A DNA stretch of 64,000 nt, taken from positions 62,681,501 to 62,745,500 of the forward strand of contig NC_133027.1 of the NCBI RefSeq assembly GCF_048771995.1, written 5' to 3'. The translations under genes were made by a program, and so were the position numbers. Each line of letters begins with the position of its first letter. Within the stretch, counting starts at the first letter, position 1. The DNA comes from Taeniopygia guttata (Eukaryota; Chordata; Aves; Passeriformes; Estrildidae). The notes beneath the pieces are model-generated. The model was given only the letters and a program-made list of their open reading frames with translations. It was not told where the DNA came from and made no database searches. Shown piece after piece: positions 13,205 through 54,984 of the stretch.

Positions 13205-14264
13205 TTCACTTTTCTATGAGTGGTGGGCTGTTATTAAAGGATAGAATGGAACAAACCTCACGAGGTCTAGCACTAGATAATTGATCCTCTGCACACAGTT
13301 TGTTTATCTGAACTTGTGTGAATTACTGAGAAGCTACCTTGACCTCTACACTTGGTTTAGTCAGTTTCTGGCCAAGTTATGTGAAGAATGAGGTGGGGGG
13401 GGAACAGCCACTAGACTTTCAGAGACAAAAGAAAGAATAAAGCTCAAGCTGGTGTTCAGAGGCACGTAAGTCAGTTGTACACTCTCTTTAATGCAAGAAA
13501 TTTACCTTCCACAAAACTGCACAGTAAAAACTGACAGTTTTAGTGAAAAGAATATACTTTTTCCAGGTGTGTTTAACTAGTGGTAGCTGGCAATTTCAGC
13601 TGGATAGGGTAATGTCTGCAAGAACAGGCCTGTAAAAGTTAAGAATTAATCATAAATGCATACAGGCAATGCATATGTACATCCTAATTTCTCATCATGG
13701 AAGTAATTAATTTTACATGTTCCAATTCTTGACTAACTCCATCCATTATTGGGACACAGGTAAACTAGGAGAGGGTTGGGTTTTTATATTTTGTATAATT
13801 TTAGATGGGTAAAATTTGCCTCTTGTTTACAGCCTTTGTTTATGTACAGTTACCAGGGTGCCTTCTGTGGACTATTGAATAAAATATATACTTCAGTGAC
13901 TAACTCTTGAAAAAGATAAATGATCAGGAGTTGCTAGGGATCTTCAGCTTTGGCAAAGAGACATTTTAAGCAGAGAGTAGACTGCCTCCAACTTGAAAAA
14001 TTTACAAACTCATCATGTGTCACTGTTTGTAGGGATAGACACACAAGGTGAAACTTGCAAAGAGGAAGAGATGAGGGATACCAAAAAACATGAATTATTT
14101 CTGTTTCAGTGTAGAGACTGAAGGTTTATTTTCCCTGAGTATGTTTGTGAGTGCAAAATGAGTACTGTATAAGTTAAATTTATTCTTTCAACTCTTGTCA
14201 GGTTTTTGAGTTGATTGGCCAGGTCAAGTTATTCTCTTCCCTAGTAATGTTAATACATACACAA
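13205..14264. other. Spacer between the convergent 3' ends of FUCA2 and PEX3
   Basis: About 1.06 kb of AT-rich sequence with no open frame of note and no recognised repeat. It contains two additional plus-strand AATAAA hexamers (13436, 13878) that may extend the FUCA2 3' untranslated region to within about 400 bp of the PEX3 end. Confidence 0.7.
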
Positions 14265-14281
14265 ATTATACATTAAAATAT

Positions 14282-14287
14282 TTTATT
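14282..14287 (-). promoter_or_regulatory. PEX3: PEX3 polyadenylation signal (AATAAA on minus strand)
   Basis: TTTATT on the plus strand reads AATAAA on the minus strand, about 710 nt after the PEX3 stop codon. It is the first convincing hexamer at the left end of the gene. The inferred 3' untranslated region is therefore roughly 14265-14995. Confidence 0.65.
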
Positions 14288-14655
14288 ACAGTACAGACAA
14301 TTGGGCTCAAAATTAATACAAATTAAGATAAAATATTTACAAGGTAATGTGTACAGTGTAGCTGTTTGAACAGCATAAACAAGAGTATGTCTAAAAAACC
14401 ACATTCCTTTAGTATTAAATAACAGAGAGAGCAAACCCCCAGCTTGTTCAAGGGGAACATGCATCCATTGCCAAAGGCTTTCTGAAGAATGAGACACTTT
14501 GGAACAAGATTTGTAAAGTTAAGGAGAAAAATATTTACTTTATAGAAAGAAAAATCTGGGAGAAGAAGAAGAAAAAAGCATTACTTCATTCTGCTGTTCA
14601 ATGCTATTCTTAGATCACTATCATTAGCTCTTCCCCAAACTTACACACCCCAGGC

Positions 14656-14677
14656 AAAAAAAAAAAAAAAAAAAAAA
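14656..14677. repeat. 22-nt homopolymeric A run (U run in PEX3 3' UTR)
   Basis: Uninterrupted A from 14656 to 14677 on the plus strand. In the PEX3 transcript it would be a U22 tract in the 3' untranslated region. Length is likely polymorphic and prone to sequencing error. Confidence 0.9.
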
Positions 14678-14995
14678 GGTTTTTTAGTAACTTGCTGTAA
14701 TACTGCCACCAGATGCCTTTTAGATGCAATAAAAAACAACCCAAGGAATTACAGAAGAGTTTACCCACTTTTTAAATAGAGAAGTCTTCACTTACAATGT
14801 TTCTTTCAACAAGGATATTTTTAATGGGTGAAGTATACTTTGGTTAGAAGAAAATAGGGGCTCACTCCCACTTTCCTCAGAGAGCTCTTTCTGCTGGTCT
14901 GCCACTCCTACACCATTATAAAATTAACCCAAGTCTCATCAGTAGTCACCAGGGATTTTTTATAAATACACCATCCATTTGTAAAAATGTGCAGA

Positions 14996-43352
<28,357 letters not shown>

Positions 43353-44520
43353 CCCTACACTGGTGGGACACAGAAACTAACCAAAAAATGATATGTGAAA
43401 GTTTTGTCAGCATGCTGCTTTTCTAAAAATGTGTAGTTCAATCAAACTATGTTTAATTTTCTCTACAAAGTTTTTACTAATAGGATACTTAGTACCTGTT
43501 CCTGTGTTTCTGTATTTATGATTTCCTGTTATCATGACAAAAAAAAAAAAGAAAAAGAAAGAGTAAATGGCTGTTTTTAAAAAGAGGAAAATTGGTGGTT
43601 CAAGTCCACTCATTTACAGACAGATCCATTAAAATGGTGCTTTTGTACAGCACATTCTAGTATATTTTTTTCCTTCTGTGTGTGGAGAAGCATCTTGCTT
43701 TTCAATAGCAAATGTTTGCTTAGGCAAGCAAGCAACTCTCTTATAAGGTTACATTTGTATGTCCTTTACAGTCTGTATATGTATATTTATTCAAAAGGCA
43801 TATAAAGGAATTGTACAGTTCTTGAAGACTTAGGACCATTGTTTCCTCATTTTTTTCTACATTAGCACAAGCCAGATTTTCAGAGGTAATTTCTGGAAGT
43901 CACATACCTGTGTAGACAGGCACATACACACAATCACGTCTGTTTGTGTGTGCTGTTGCTTAGTAAAGATAAGCAAATATCACTTGGGGGCACAGCAGCT
44001 TCATACAACGTTGTGGAGAAACCCTCCCCAACTCTCTTTAGACTGTCCACTCCTCTTGTGAATATCAGTATAAGAAATACTTCAAGAATCCACTAAGAAG
44101 TTGTTCTTAGTTCCTAAATTATAGTAACCAAAATGGGCAGATACAAGTGAAAAACCAGAAATGAAGCTGGTAATAACATGAGTAAAATATATTTAAGATC
44201 TTTATCTTTTCATGGTGTTGGTTGAATTTGTCATTTTCATGTACTTTGCTTGGCCATGCAGTAATTTATAATCCAGAAGAGGGCCTTCAAGTTCCACTAA
44301 TGAATTAAGAATACAAGTATGGTTCAATCTTGATTGCATACCTCTTAGTGGATACTTACATGAAGGATGAAATTTTTGGTAGTTTATTTGGCTGTTAGTC
44401 AGAAATTTGAGAAATGTAGCTTTTTTTTGTTTTATGCAGATGCGTGTTCAAAATTTTATAACTATAAAAACTGAATACAATTACATTTTTAGATATTTAA
44501 AATAAATACTTTCAAAAGTG
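43353..44520 (+). other. ADAT2: Probable ADAT2 3' untranslated region
   Basis: AT-rich sequence after the ADAT2 stop with no open frame of note. There is an ATTAAA at 43628 and the first canonical AATAAA is at 44501-44506, so the transcript probably ends shortly after one of them. The end point is inferred. Confidence 0.45.
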
Positions 44521-47500
44521 TTTTTAAGAAGAATATTAAAAGCATTAATTTGTCACCATTACTCTTAATAACTTAGAATTTGTATTTTATTTTGGGAATT
44601 CCGACATTTTATGTTTTTTACTTAATATTTACAAAGTGACATGGCAAAGAAGTGTTTTTATAATGATAGTTATTTTCAGAGTTTAGAAAGAATATTTCTT
44701 TGACTTAAGACTTTTAACTGTAGCCTATCCTATTCTCCTGACCATTACTTAGAGCTTTCTTTGAGTCTTTCCCATTCCATAAACAAAAGTTATGACTGTG
44801 TTTGTAGATTTAATCTGCTTCAGAGCTCAAAGGGCTTGTGAATCATACAGCTAAGCTGGAAAAGCTATTTAGGAAAAGACCATTTTTAATGACTGGGATG
44901 GCTTTATTGGAAAGAAACAGGCATGCCTATGTTTATGGGATTTGGCTGGTGATAGCTGGAGATAGCTGGTGATTGCTGGGGATGGCAATTTATCACTACA
45001 GATATATTCACATCTCAGCTGGACCATAATTTTTTATACCTTGAAGAAATCACTGAAGTCCAAATTAAAGACATCAGACATCTGGCTTGTCACTGACATC
45101 AGTGACAGTAGGAATCAGAGCCTTCATACTGTTTTGAACCAGGACCTCAATCTCTCAACATAATGTCTTTTTCAGAGGGGCTATGAACACTTTCTTGTCC
45201 CATTGCCTTCTTTCAAAGAAGGATGTTGTTATTGGAACATGTGTGACAGTAGGAGCCATGTAAATAAGTGGAAAGATTACTGGTAGGAGGACAAAACACA
45301 TTTAAAAAGCTTTGTCCAATTTTTCAACCCTTAAATTGGAACAGAATTTTTTTGTCAGTGGTAACCTGTCACTTAATAAACAGTTCAAGTCTTGTGCAAA
45401 GCCACAAGAGACAGAAGAGGGTGAGATAAACAAAAATTTTTCTTGAGAACAATCAAGGCTAATAATGTGCATCTTGGAACAGGGGCATGGAAGAAAAATA
45501 GGGTAGTACAATAAAAACTGTCATTTTACAGAAAGGCTATAAAAGCTACTTCTGTTTACTGTAATGTGTAATCAAAAGAACAATGGTCTAGTATTGAGGC
45601 AGATTTGGATCGGGGGAGGGGTTTGTTTTGGCTCTTTTGGTTGGTTGGTTGGGTTTGGGGTTTTTTTAGCATAATAATTAGTTTGGGGAGCAAACTGCTG
45701 AAGGATTACAGTGGAAACAAAAACAGAACCCATTCACCTGAAAATCCTACTACTTAGCCAAGTAAGAACAAATGCAGATACGCAGGTATTTTTATAAAAT
45801 AAAGACATCAGCTCCTGTGTGAACAGCAGCCGCTCCTCAGAGCCATGCAGTGCTCTCCTCCCTCCCTGCCAATGGCCATTCCAGCACAGAGCAGGAGCCT
45901 GGCTGGTCGTGTGCCACTGCCCTCAGAGCTGCACTTCAAGCAGGTGTCCCAGTCTGCTGTGCCACAGCTCTTCCTAACCGTGGGTTTTGAGCTTGTCAGC
46001 ATGTTTTAGAGTCAGATTTGTAAACTTGAGAGATCCACAAGAAATTACAGAGATGCTGGGTAGAAGGTTCTAAGTTCAGGCTCAGAGAAGCCTCTCCATG
46101 ACTAAGCTCAATGCAAGGGCTGGAAAAAAGTCAAGAGGAAGCCATAACAATTATAACCTGAGGAACTGACTAGTTTCAGTCCTCTACATCAGAATGTGAA
46201 CTTAACAAGAGAATTAGAGAATCCAGAAAGAATGTTAGGAAAAGAATCAAACCATTCTTGGAGGCTTATTCAATGAGATGTTTGCTCATGGCTGCAGAAG
46301 CATAGGCTAGGTTTGGAACTGCTGCTGCCAGGTGAAATCCTGCAGCAAACTGGGTTGAACATGCTGGAAGAAGTACTGATGTCTGTTTGCTGGGGACCTG
46401 GTGTCAGGCTTTGGCTCTAGCTTTAGAGGAGTGTCAAAAGCAACTACTTTAATTGTTACTGACACCTGGAAACTCAAGAACAGCAGCATATAAATGGTGC
46501 TATTCATTTTCACAGTGCTTTTATTTATTTTATCTATTTGTTTCTAGATTGCCACATAGCAGGACTCAAAGAGCAGCAGTAAATATATTCAGCTGGTTTA
46601 TTTAAAGAAGTTTAAATGCTTCACCATTTTCCCCTTGCTGCTTGATAAATAAGCATTTATGCTTCAGGGTTTCATTCACCTTGGACTGCATTTTTGCCAG
46701 TTCATTACAGGTAAACTTGATTTTATTTCAGCCTTTGGTTTGCTTGTCAATAGTGTGACATCAAAATATATTGAACCAGCTAGGAGGGCAGGAAGCAAAA
46801 CAATACAGCTTTGTCTCTGCTAAACCAATTACAATTGACAATCCAAGGCTATAATAAATATGTCTTGTGACTTGCACACTAGAGGAGAGCCTGAATTTAA
46901 ATTATAGCTTTGGGTTTTGAAATGCTCACTGATCCATTCCATTCCCATTAAGAGTGCCTTCCGCTCTGCAAAATTAAGTGATATCTTTACATGACAGTTT
47001 AATTTAATTAATTTGTTTTTCAATACGTACATTTATGGAGTTTCTCCATTAGGCTTTTGAAATGTCTGTAGGTCCTATGCATTAATGTAAATGCACCATG
47101 GCCCATAATTACCTTTGGCAGGCTTAGGGCACTGATAAAAAGATTATATTTTTGAAAACTAAAGTCTTCAAACTTCCTCAGTGCTTGGCAGGAAATCTGT
47201 TTCTGTGTTTTATTTGGAGCAAGGCTGTGGAGCCTGCAGCCAACAACTCCAGTGTAGGCAGTAACTGTTATATTTCATAAGAAAATACATTTGAGGCTAA
47301 ATGAGAGAAAGGGCGAGGATGACAATTAGTGCAAGAGTACTAGAAGCAGCTGTTTGTGTGTTTTGCCTTGTGGCTGCCAATATATTCTCTTATCATTAAA
47401 GTGCATCTAGAAACAAGGTATTTTCTATGAAATTACTTCACAAAACATTGATCTTTGTCTTTTTAAGAGGCTGCTCCAAAGTAAGTTATCTTCCTTTTTC

Positions 47501-50500
47501 ACAATAGCTCTGCACTAGCCAAGAATACTGGATTCTCCCTTTGCTTCCTCCTCCCTCCTTTCTAAAATTGAACTTTTCAGGAAAATATGGAATTCAGAGA
47601 AGTTTGAAGGAGAGCAGATGGCCAACAGTGATCCAAAAGGATGCAAAACTTCAGTTAGGTAGTTGCTTGGCAGGCAAGTGCAAGTGAGCCTGTGATGTTT
47701 CCATAGTGATGTTTTCACATGGTGCCTTCCTTTTGTCTTTTAAAAATCTAAGTGATTTAAAAAAAGAAACAGGGGGCGTGGAGGTAGGGGAGGGGTGGGG
47801 GGTAAAATAAAATGAAGAGCTCTGCCAGGGGCAGAAACTTGGGCTCATCTCTGATTTCTGCCTGAACAGTGAGGCACTTTTCCTCAGTTTCTGTGGTGCT
47901 TGTGTGTGCTGTCTTGCTGGATAAAGCAGAAACAGCTTCTGAAATTATGACTGAGATTGTAGTGTTCTTGGAGGGGCACTGATTTTTCTGGTGTCAGCAT
48001 TTCACATCTACCCGTGGGGCAAGGTTTGCCATGGCACTTCTCTAGCCCTGAGAGCTTTCTCTGCATGCAAGGAGGCAGTGCAATAAAAATTAATGCTTCC
48101 TGTAACTCGATTCCTATTTTCTCCTTTCAAGCCTTAGAGGTAGCCATCACAGCCACATTAGTTTGGGAGGATATAAACAACAGCCATTATCTGTGCAGTC
48201 ACATTGCAAAAGAGAAACAAGGTTTGTATGGAGGGGCAACATCTTCTATTAAGCCAAATGACTCAGAAAAAAAACAGGCAAGATTTTCAACATCTAGCCA
48301 TAGGGACACTGAGTTCAAAAGCTTGCCAACTTTTTCTATGCATTTAAAGTAAAATGAAGGCAAGTAACTATGTTCCATCTCCCTGCAAAACCTGCTTTTC
48401 TTGAAAGAAAAAAAAAAAAAGGGGGACAATTTGATTATTAGCTAGTTTGAGCATGAGGGCTTTGGTTGGAGGCTGGACTCTTGGTAAACTTTCTAACTCT
48501 CCAGCAGAACCCTCCACTGCCTATGCACGGGTGTCTCAGCACTTGCGCCAGCACTCTGTGAGGATCCAACACAATCTTCCCTTCTCAAAAGCTTCCCAGC
48601 AAGGAGCTGAATGCAGCAGCTCATTTGCTGAGCCACTCACCCTTGAGCAAGCAAGACTCTTCTGGGGAGAAGCAGGTTCCTAGTGGGAATATTGTGGGAT
48701 GGGGGAGAGTGATTCACATTACCTCTGGTTTATGAATCCTAGTATGAAATGCCCTGGATGCTGAGGTACAAGCAAACAAAGTCAATTTATCCTGTGAACA
48801 AAGTTACCTAGCTGCCCTTCTGTGCTCTGTCTCTCCTCTGCATTCAGAGCTGCTTGGCAAGGGAGCCCACTGTTCCCGTATTGACCAGCCTGTTATTACC
48901 TGGCCCTGGAGATAGAAAATAAGTCTTTTCTTGCCCTCTGCAACCTCTTTCCAGTCATGCTGTGCAGCACTTGTACTGGCAGCAGCCTGAATGAATCATT
49001 CAAAATTATACAAGTTTACTGCACTTTTAAATATTTCAATGTGTTTATCCTGTCAGGGTGCTCCATAAGGATGCTTGAGTTACCAGTGATAAGGGGGAGG
49101 GCTGAAAGCTCTCAGCCACCGTAGCCACAGAACCCTGATCACTTACAAAGTAGGACACTTCAAAAGCATTTCCACTGCACGGGAAATCAGACAACTTTGG
49201 TGTGGGCAACTGCAGCTCAGGGAAAGTTAACCTATGGATTGTCCTGTAGATGCAGAGAGTCCTTGCGGCGCTGCTGTGCCACAGAGGACAGTTCGGAAAT
49301 GGCATTGCAGTGGGTTGGAGCTGGGCAAAGTGGGACAGCTCAGGCTCCTACCCGTGTTACCTTCACTCTGTGCCATGGCTGTTCCCTCAGCACTCACTCA
49401 CTCCAGCATATTGTACTGGGAGTTTACCTGCTCCCTCCTGCGAGCCTTTGATCTGCCTTTATGCTCTGCCACAGAGCTGCAGAGTGCTCCCGTTTGGAGC
49501 ACCTGCCTGCCGCTTCAGCTTTCAGACCACCCCCGGGCAGTGCTGCTCAGCAGCCGGCGTGCCGAGGCTGCGGCCACAGACCGAGCTCCAAGATATCTCT
49601 GTGTCTGCTCCTGTGACCAGCTTAACTCGGCTGTACCGCAGAACTCGCCCCCCTGTTGTTCTCCTCTAGCATATTTTCATTTTGTGCCCTCGTCTCTCTC
49701 CTGCTGCCCCCTGAAAAATAGCCAGGAGCTGCTCTGCATCGCAGTGGCGAGGAGCTTCTTCCCTCCTGCCTTTCTGCTGCTCCAGCTAGAATAATGCCAG
49801 CTACCAAGAAGGAATAACTCACAAGGAGCCTAATGAAACAGCAATCTGGCATTAAGATGTGTATATAGTTGCCATTTGTTAAATTGACAGATGACATTTG
49901 GAACATGCAGCCCCTATTCATTTTTTTAAACTAAATACTCTCTTGAAATAAAGTCGTTGCCATTAGTGTTAAAGCTGATTTGCAGCCCAGACAGGGCCAG
50001 CTGTGCTTTTATACATTTCTGGGCACCAGGTCAGACTCCTAGCAGCTGTAAGATTGTTTTTGTATTGAACTGGACAATTCATGAACAGGATACCCCAAAT
50101 TACCTCAAACTCTACCTTTCTTTTTCTCTTCATACCTTTTCATGTAGAATTCCTTCTACAAGGGAAAAAACAAGGTTTTGACAAACAGATTTTAATCAAC
50201 TTAAATTTCATAATCTGCTACCAAGTCCCACTCGTCTACATTTTTATGTGCCTATAATAACAAGGTGCCAAAGAGAAGTTCCAAACACCTTCAGCAGTGG
50301 TTGAAAATTTATTTTTAAGCAACAAAACCACAGCTTTCTTAGAGACAAATACCTCAGACACTGTATTTTAGGAACAGTGTGAAGGGCTCAGCTCATCCAA
50401 ATCAAAAACATAGAAATCATGGTAAAGATGCAGTATTCCTTTACACCTTCAAATTGCTGTCAACACTTTCATGATGACTTCCATTTCCAGCTCTAGAAAC

Positions 50501-53500
50501 TCTCAGTAGAAATAGGTGCCCATACTTTATCAAAGTAGTACTTTTAGACAAGAACTTGGCTTTTACCTCAGATACTGCTTCATCAGTTTTATTGATAAAG
50601 GCCCAGAGAAGTCATCCAACTTGTTTATTTAATGTCTTTTCAATGTCATTCCATGTTAACACTAGGATGTCATTCCACTACTACCACTTCAACTTATTTT
50701 TGCACATAAAAGAGCAAAATAAGCCTTCCAATATGCAGAAAAGCTGGTAATTACATAGCTACTATTTGCTGAAGGGAGTGAAGCACGCACCTTCCATGGG
50801 TCTATGCCAGCCAGAACAGTGTAGAAGAGAGCAGAGCTTCACCTCATGTCCCTACAATGATTGACCCAAGGCTGGGAAAGATAAAGTCTCTTGACAGGTT
50901 CTTTCTCCAGCAGCTAGGGCAAGAGAAGGTGAGAGCCTAGCCGGGAACCTTCTCACTCTGATTTGCCAGGAGGCACAGATTTCCTAGGAGTCACAGCCAC
51001 ACAGGAGCCACAAGAGGAGCAAGAGCCTGCAGAATGTTTGAGTCACAGGAATATTTTCTTTCTTTAGGTTAAAAAAAAAATCTTAAATGATTTACATATG
51101 AATTGCTTCTAATGAGGACACACAAGATCAGTTTTCCAGCAGACTTTCAACAAGGCCAAAATTAAGGATACAATTACATGGCAGAATACTAGACTGAGAT
51201 CTTCATGGTTTTTATGTCAACAGTGAAGTCAGCCACTGCTGGTGGGTGGGAAGTAGCTCTCTTTAGGGATGTTGAGCTGGTTGATTTTCTGATTACTTCA
51301 GAGAAATTTAAAAATAGCAAATTATAATAACAGGCCTATAAGACTCTCTAGCAGCTTTCTGATTAATGTCAACCTCAAGTTATATGCTGAGTTCTTGTCC
51401 ATAAGGTATGCTGCTCAGACATTTTCTAGATGCTGTTTTAACCTGCGTCTTCTGAGTCACATTAGTCGGAAGAATTGGCCTGTAATTTAATTATTGAAAA
51501 TGGTGCATTGGTGAGTTATTTCCTAGGAGAGAGAGTTAAGAAAACCCAATGCTGCAATTAATGCTGAAATGGAACCCTTTTGCTTTGGCCTTTCAAAAAT
51601 TTTTCCATATGTCAGAAGCCAAGTGAGACTGAGAGAGTTTAGAAAATTATATTAGAAAGTCATCTTGACCCAGAGCTTTCCCAGAGACCAGAGGTTTTAT
51701 GACTCCTTTTTATTTCTTCCTCTGCTTTAAGACTACATAACTCTTCCCTAATTTTCTGCAGAATTACAGGTATTTCCAATTTACTTCAGAGACCTTGAGC
51801 CTGTTCAGCTGTACAAATGACTCAGACTAGTTAAGGGATTTTAGAATTCAAGAGAGACAACTTTAAGGTCTGCAGTGTTTGTGGCTTGTATAACAGATGA
51901 CCATCACAGCAATCATATCACCCTGTGCTTGCTTTCCTTCCTGAACTGTATGGCCAGCAGTTCACAGACCATTCCTCATGGCTCTTATTTTCTGTTTTTC
52001 CACTCCTTTCTAAGCAAAGGATTATCCACTTGTAATTCCTATAGAATTGGAATTATGATCTGAGCCCCAGTAAGCAAGAGACCCTCACTCCATTGCTTCT
52101 GCATAACCACGCAGCTTGAAAAGTTAGAACAGAAACATTTAGGACCTGAGCAGATTAAACGAGAAAATCAGCAGTATAAGGGATTCTCAGTGGGGCTCAG
52201 ACACTCTCCCAAACTGAAGCAAGAATCCTGGAAAGGTTTTTAAGCGCTATTAAGTCCTAAAGCACCCTGGGGTGAAAAGCACATCAAGTTCTGTGACCCA
52301 CCCTTCCAACCTTCCTTCTATGCCACCTTCTTCCAAGTCCACTGTGCAACTTCTGGGTGCTTTGGGCCACCCACACTCTATAGATGAAGAGCAGGCCTTG
52401 CTGCCCCTCCTCGTGGGCTGAGATGTGTTCTGACCGTGTCTGGCTGATCCAGACAATCTGGGACACGCACCAAGCTGGCAAGTGTGCCTGGGCTTCTCCC
52501 TGCAGAGCTCTCCAGGGCACAGCCTGCAGCCATGCAGTGCAGCTGCCCTGAGCTGTGCAGGTGGCACATGGGGCTTGCACAGGAATCGACTAAAGAGCCC
52601 CTTACAGATACCTGTGTGTGAGGACTCTGCCTCTTAGCAACGTGGTTGAACTGGGCTACCATTGCCTTAACTCTTTTCAGCTACTGCTCTCCAGGGGTAG
52701 TGTTTCATGTAACCCACAAAACATCTAAATGATGCTTCTTTTTGGCCTGTAGATTGTGTTTGTCTTCTGTCTGACAAAACAAAAAGGTCAGAAATAGAAG
52801 TGAATAAGAAAAAAATGACAGAATAGAAAAATCCAAATAAATATGCAAAATATAGGGCAAGTCAGAGTACCACAACGCAAAATGCTAATATGCAACATCC
52901 TTGAAGCCTTGATCCTGTGAAATGTGTAGGACATACATGGGAGCCTGCTTTACTCACAAAGAAAGAAAACAATCCTATTTTCAATACATTGATTTTCTAA
53001 CTTCCTTTTGGTAAAAACATACTTGTTTTTAAATTAATTACATTGGGAAAATGCAAGAGAAACGGGAGCAGTGGATTTGGAGGAAAAATAAATTCCAATT
53101 GGAAAAAATTAACTGTGAGCCTACAGAACATGGTGGATGCCAGGTTTCTGCTCTTCAGAGCTTTCTGTAGGCTGAAGGAGAGCAAATGGGCTGAACTGGT
53201 TCTTCCCTTCATAGCTGGTTGCACCAGAGGATCTGCATCCTTTATCCTTCACAGTACAGAGCAAGACACAAGGAGATGTAAACATAATGGGCCACACAGT
53301 CTACACACACCAGGTTTTTTACTTCATCTTTAAAACATGCTGCATTTGGAAGACTTGAAGCATGACATGCCAAAGCTTGGGGTTGAACTGGAGGCAATCT
53401 TTCTGCTGTGGCAGAGATAGATGTTGAAAACTATGTCCAGCAGACTCTGCTCCCCACCACTTCTAGCCACTGTCTAGAAACTGGTGAGCTGGTGCCTGTG

Positions 53501-54984
53501 CTGGCAAAGTGGCTTTGCTACTCCAGGTGGACTCAGTGGAAGCTCCACCAGCTATAAAAATTCCTTCTCTCTCTCCACCTTTCCCTTCTGTCTCCCCCTG
53601 GAAGTCGTGCAGGCTCAATGTACCTGTATCCCACTGGAGCCAGACACATTTCTTTGGTTGCATCCCCCAGGTCCCTCCAGTGAGTGTCCAGCAGCCAGGC
53701 TGGGCTTTGGTGGTCCCTCTGTGCTTGTTCTGCTCTGCACACGCCGGCTCAGAGCCTCAAACCTTCTGACCACCACGCACGTGTTTAGTTTTAAGAGCAA
53801 TTCAGACTTGTGCTTGACTCATATAGCAGACTTACCTTTTGTGTCCAAGGTACATATTTTCAGTGTGTCCTACCTGGCCACAGTTTTCAGATCAGGATGT
53901 TCCTGTGTTGCAGTATTAATAAATGAAGGCAGATGATCCTGTCCTCAATGGATTTGCCTGGAGAGATATAAATCACATTGTTGGTATTATTTCTTCACAT
54001 GTTGTGTAATTTGCTGAACAATTAAGTGCGTGCTACTGAAGGATTAATAAGCGAGCCAAGGCTACAGAACATAATGCAGCTTCACAGGAGGAGATGACAA
54101 TGCAAGTTTTTAATACTGTATTATTATTTAATGTAAAACCAGCTGATGCAAAAATCAATTCCATGCTAAATTGTGTTTTCCTCTTTGATCCTTTTAAACT
54201 AATTAAAAAAAAAAAAGTGGGAAAGATACCAACAGCCCATAGTCAATCTCTAAATAGTTTGTTACAGACTGATGGTAAATGGCACTCTCACAAACCCATA
54301 TTTATACTAAAAAACCTCATATGTGTGCATTATATAGACCATCAATTATAACCGCTGTAAATAAAATAAATGTCATGACTGTACATCTACTTTACTATGT
54401 ATTATAGCTCATCTTGAGAAAATGGTATTGTTATTCCAAGCTATATACCTCATAGTTATCACAAACAAACTGTACACTTCAGCAATATCAAAATCTAAAT
54501 ACCTACATCCAAAATGTGCATAATTACAAAAAGTATACACTTTTTGTACAGAAGGAGAGGTGTTCTGAGTAACTCTTTTTGTATACAAAAAAGTATAAAC
54601 TACATATAAATTAATAAAACCCATTAGTTTTAGGCCTTTTCTCAGTGTAATTCTATTTATCATGTTTTGGCAGGTAAATTAATAGACTCATCCACACTAA
54701 ATTGCATTTCTTTCAATAAAGATGAATCTCTGGGGTGTGATTTTGGATGGTATGTTTATAATGTAGGGCAACTCAACATTAAGACAACTGGAACCCAGAG
54801 TGGGTAAAAAATCAGACAGTTCAAAGGTTTGCACTTTTGGCTCTCTTTTCGATAAGTGCATGAGGGCCAAAGGGTGCTGGTCCTTCGCAGCTCCCAGGGT
54901 GGAATCACCAGGAGCTCATCTCTGCAGTGAGCACTGGCTCTGGCAGCCACTGCTTGATAGAACCGAGCAAACATCTGTGTAACA
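44521..54984. other. Gene-free stretch downstream of ADAT2
   Basis: About 10.5 kb in which I find no exon-like open frames with conserved protein motifs on either strand. In human AIG1 follows in this direction after a long gap, and none of its membrane-protein exons is visible. The sequence is mixed, with AT-rich blocks (for example 46500-47200, 51400-51700, 53950-54700) and GC-richer islands (45820-46000, 48440-49790, 52250-52660, 53480-53790). Some blocks have the look of conserved non-coding DNA, but that needs cross-species alignment. Confidence 0.6.
54525..54592. repeat. Cluster of two small hairpins in AT-rich DNA
   Basis: First, TACAAAAAGT - ATAC - ACTTTTTGTA at 54525-54548 with perfect 10-bp arms. 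About 30 bp later, TTTTTGTATACAAAAA is a perfect 16-bp palindrome. The shared ACTTTTTGTA/TACAAAAAGT words suggest duplication of one motif in opposite orientation. Confidence 0.75.

Noticed and set aside
49234-49794. 186-codon plus-strand open frame, rich in Cys, Ser and Leu
   Set aside because: It overlaps another open frame of similar size in a different phase, has no domain or motif, and sits in a GC-richer non-coding block.
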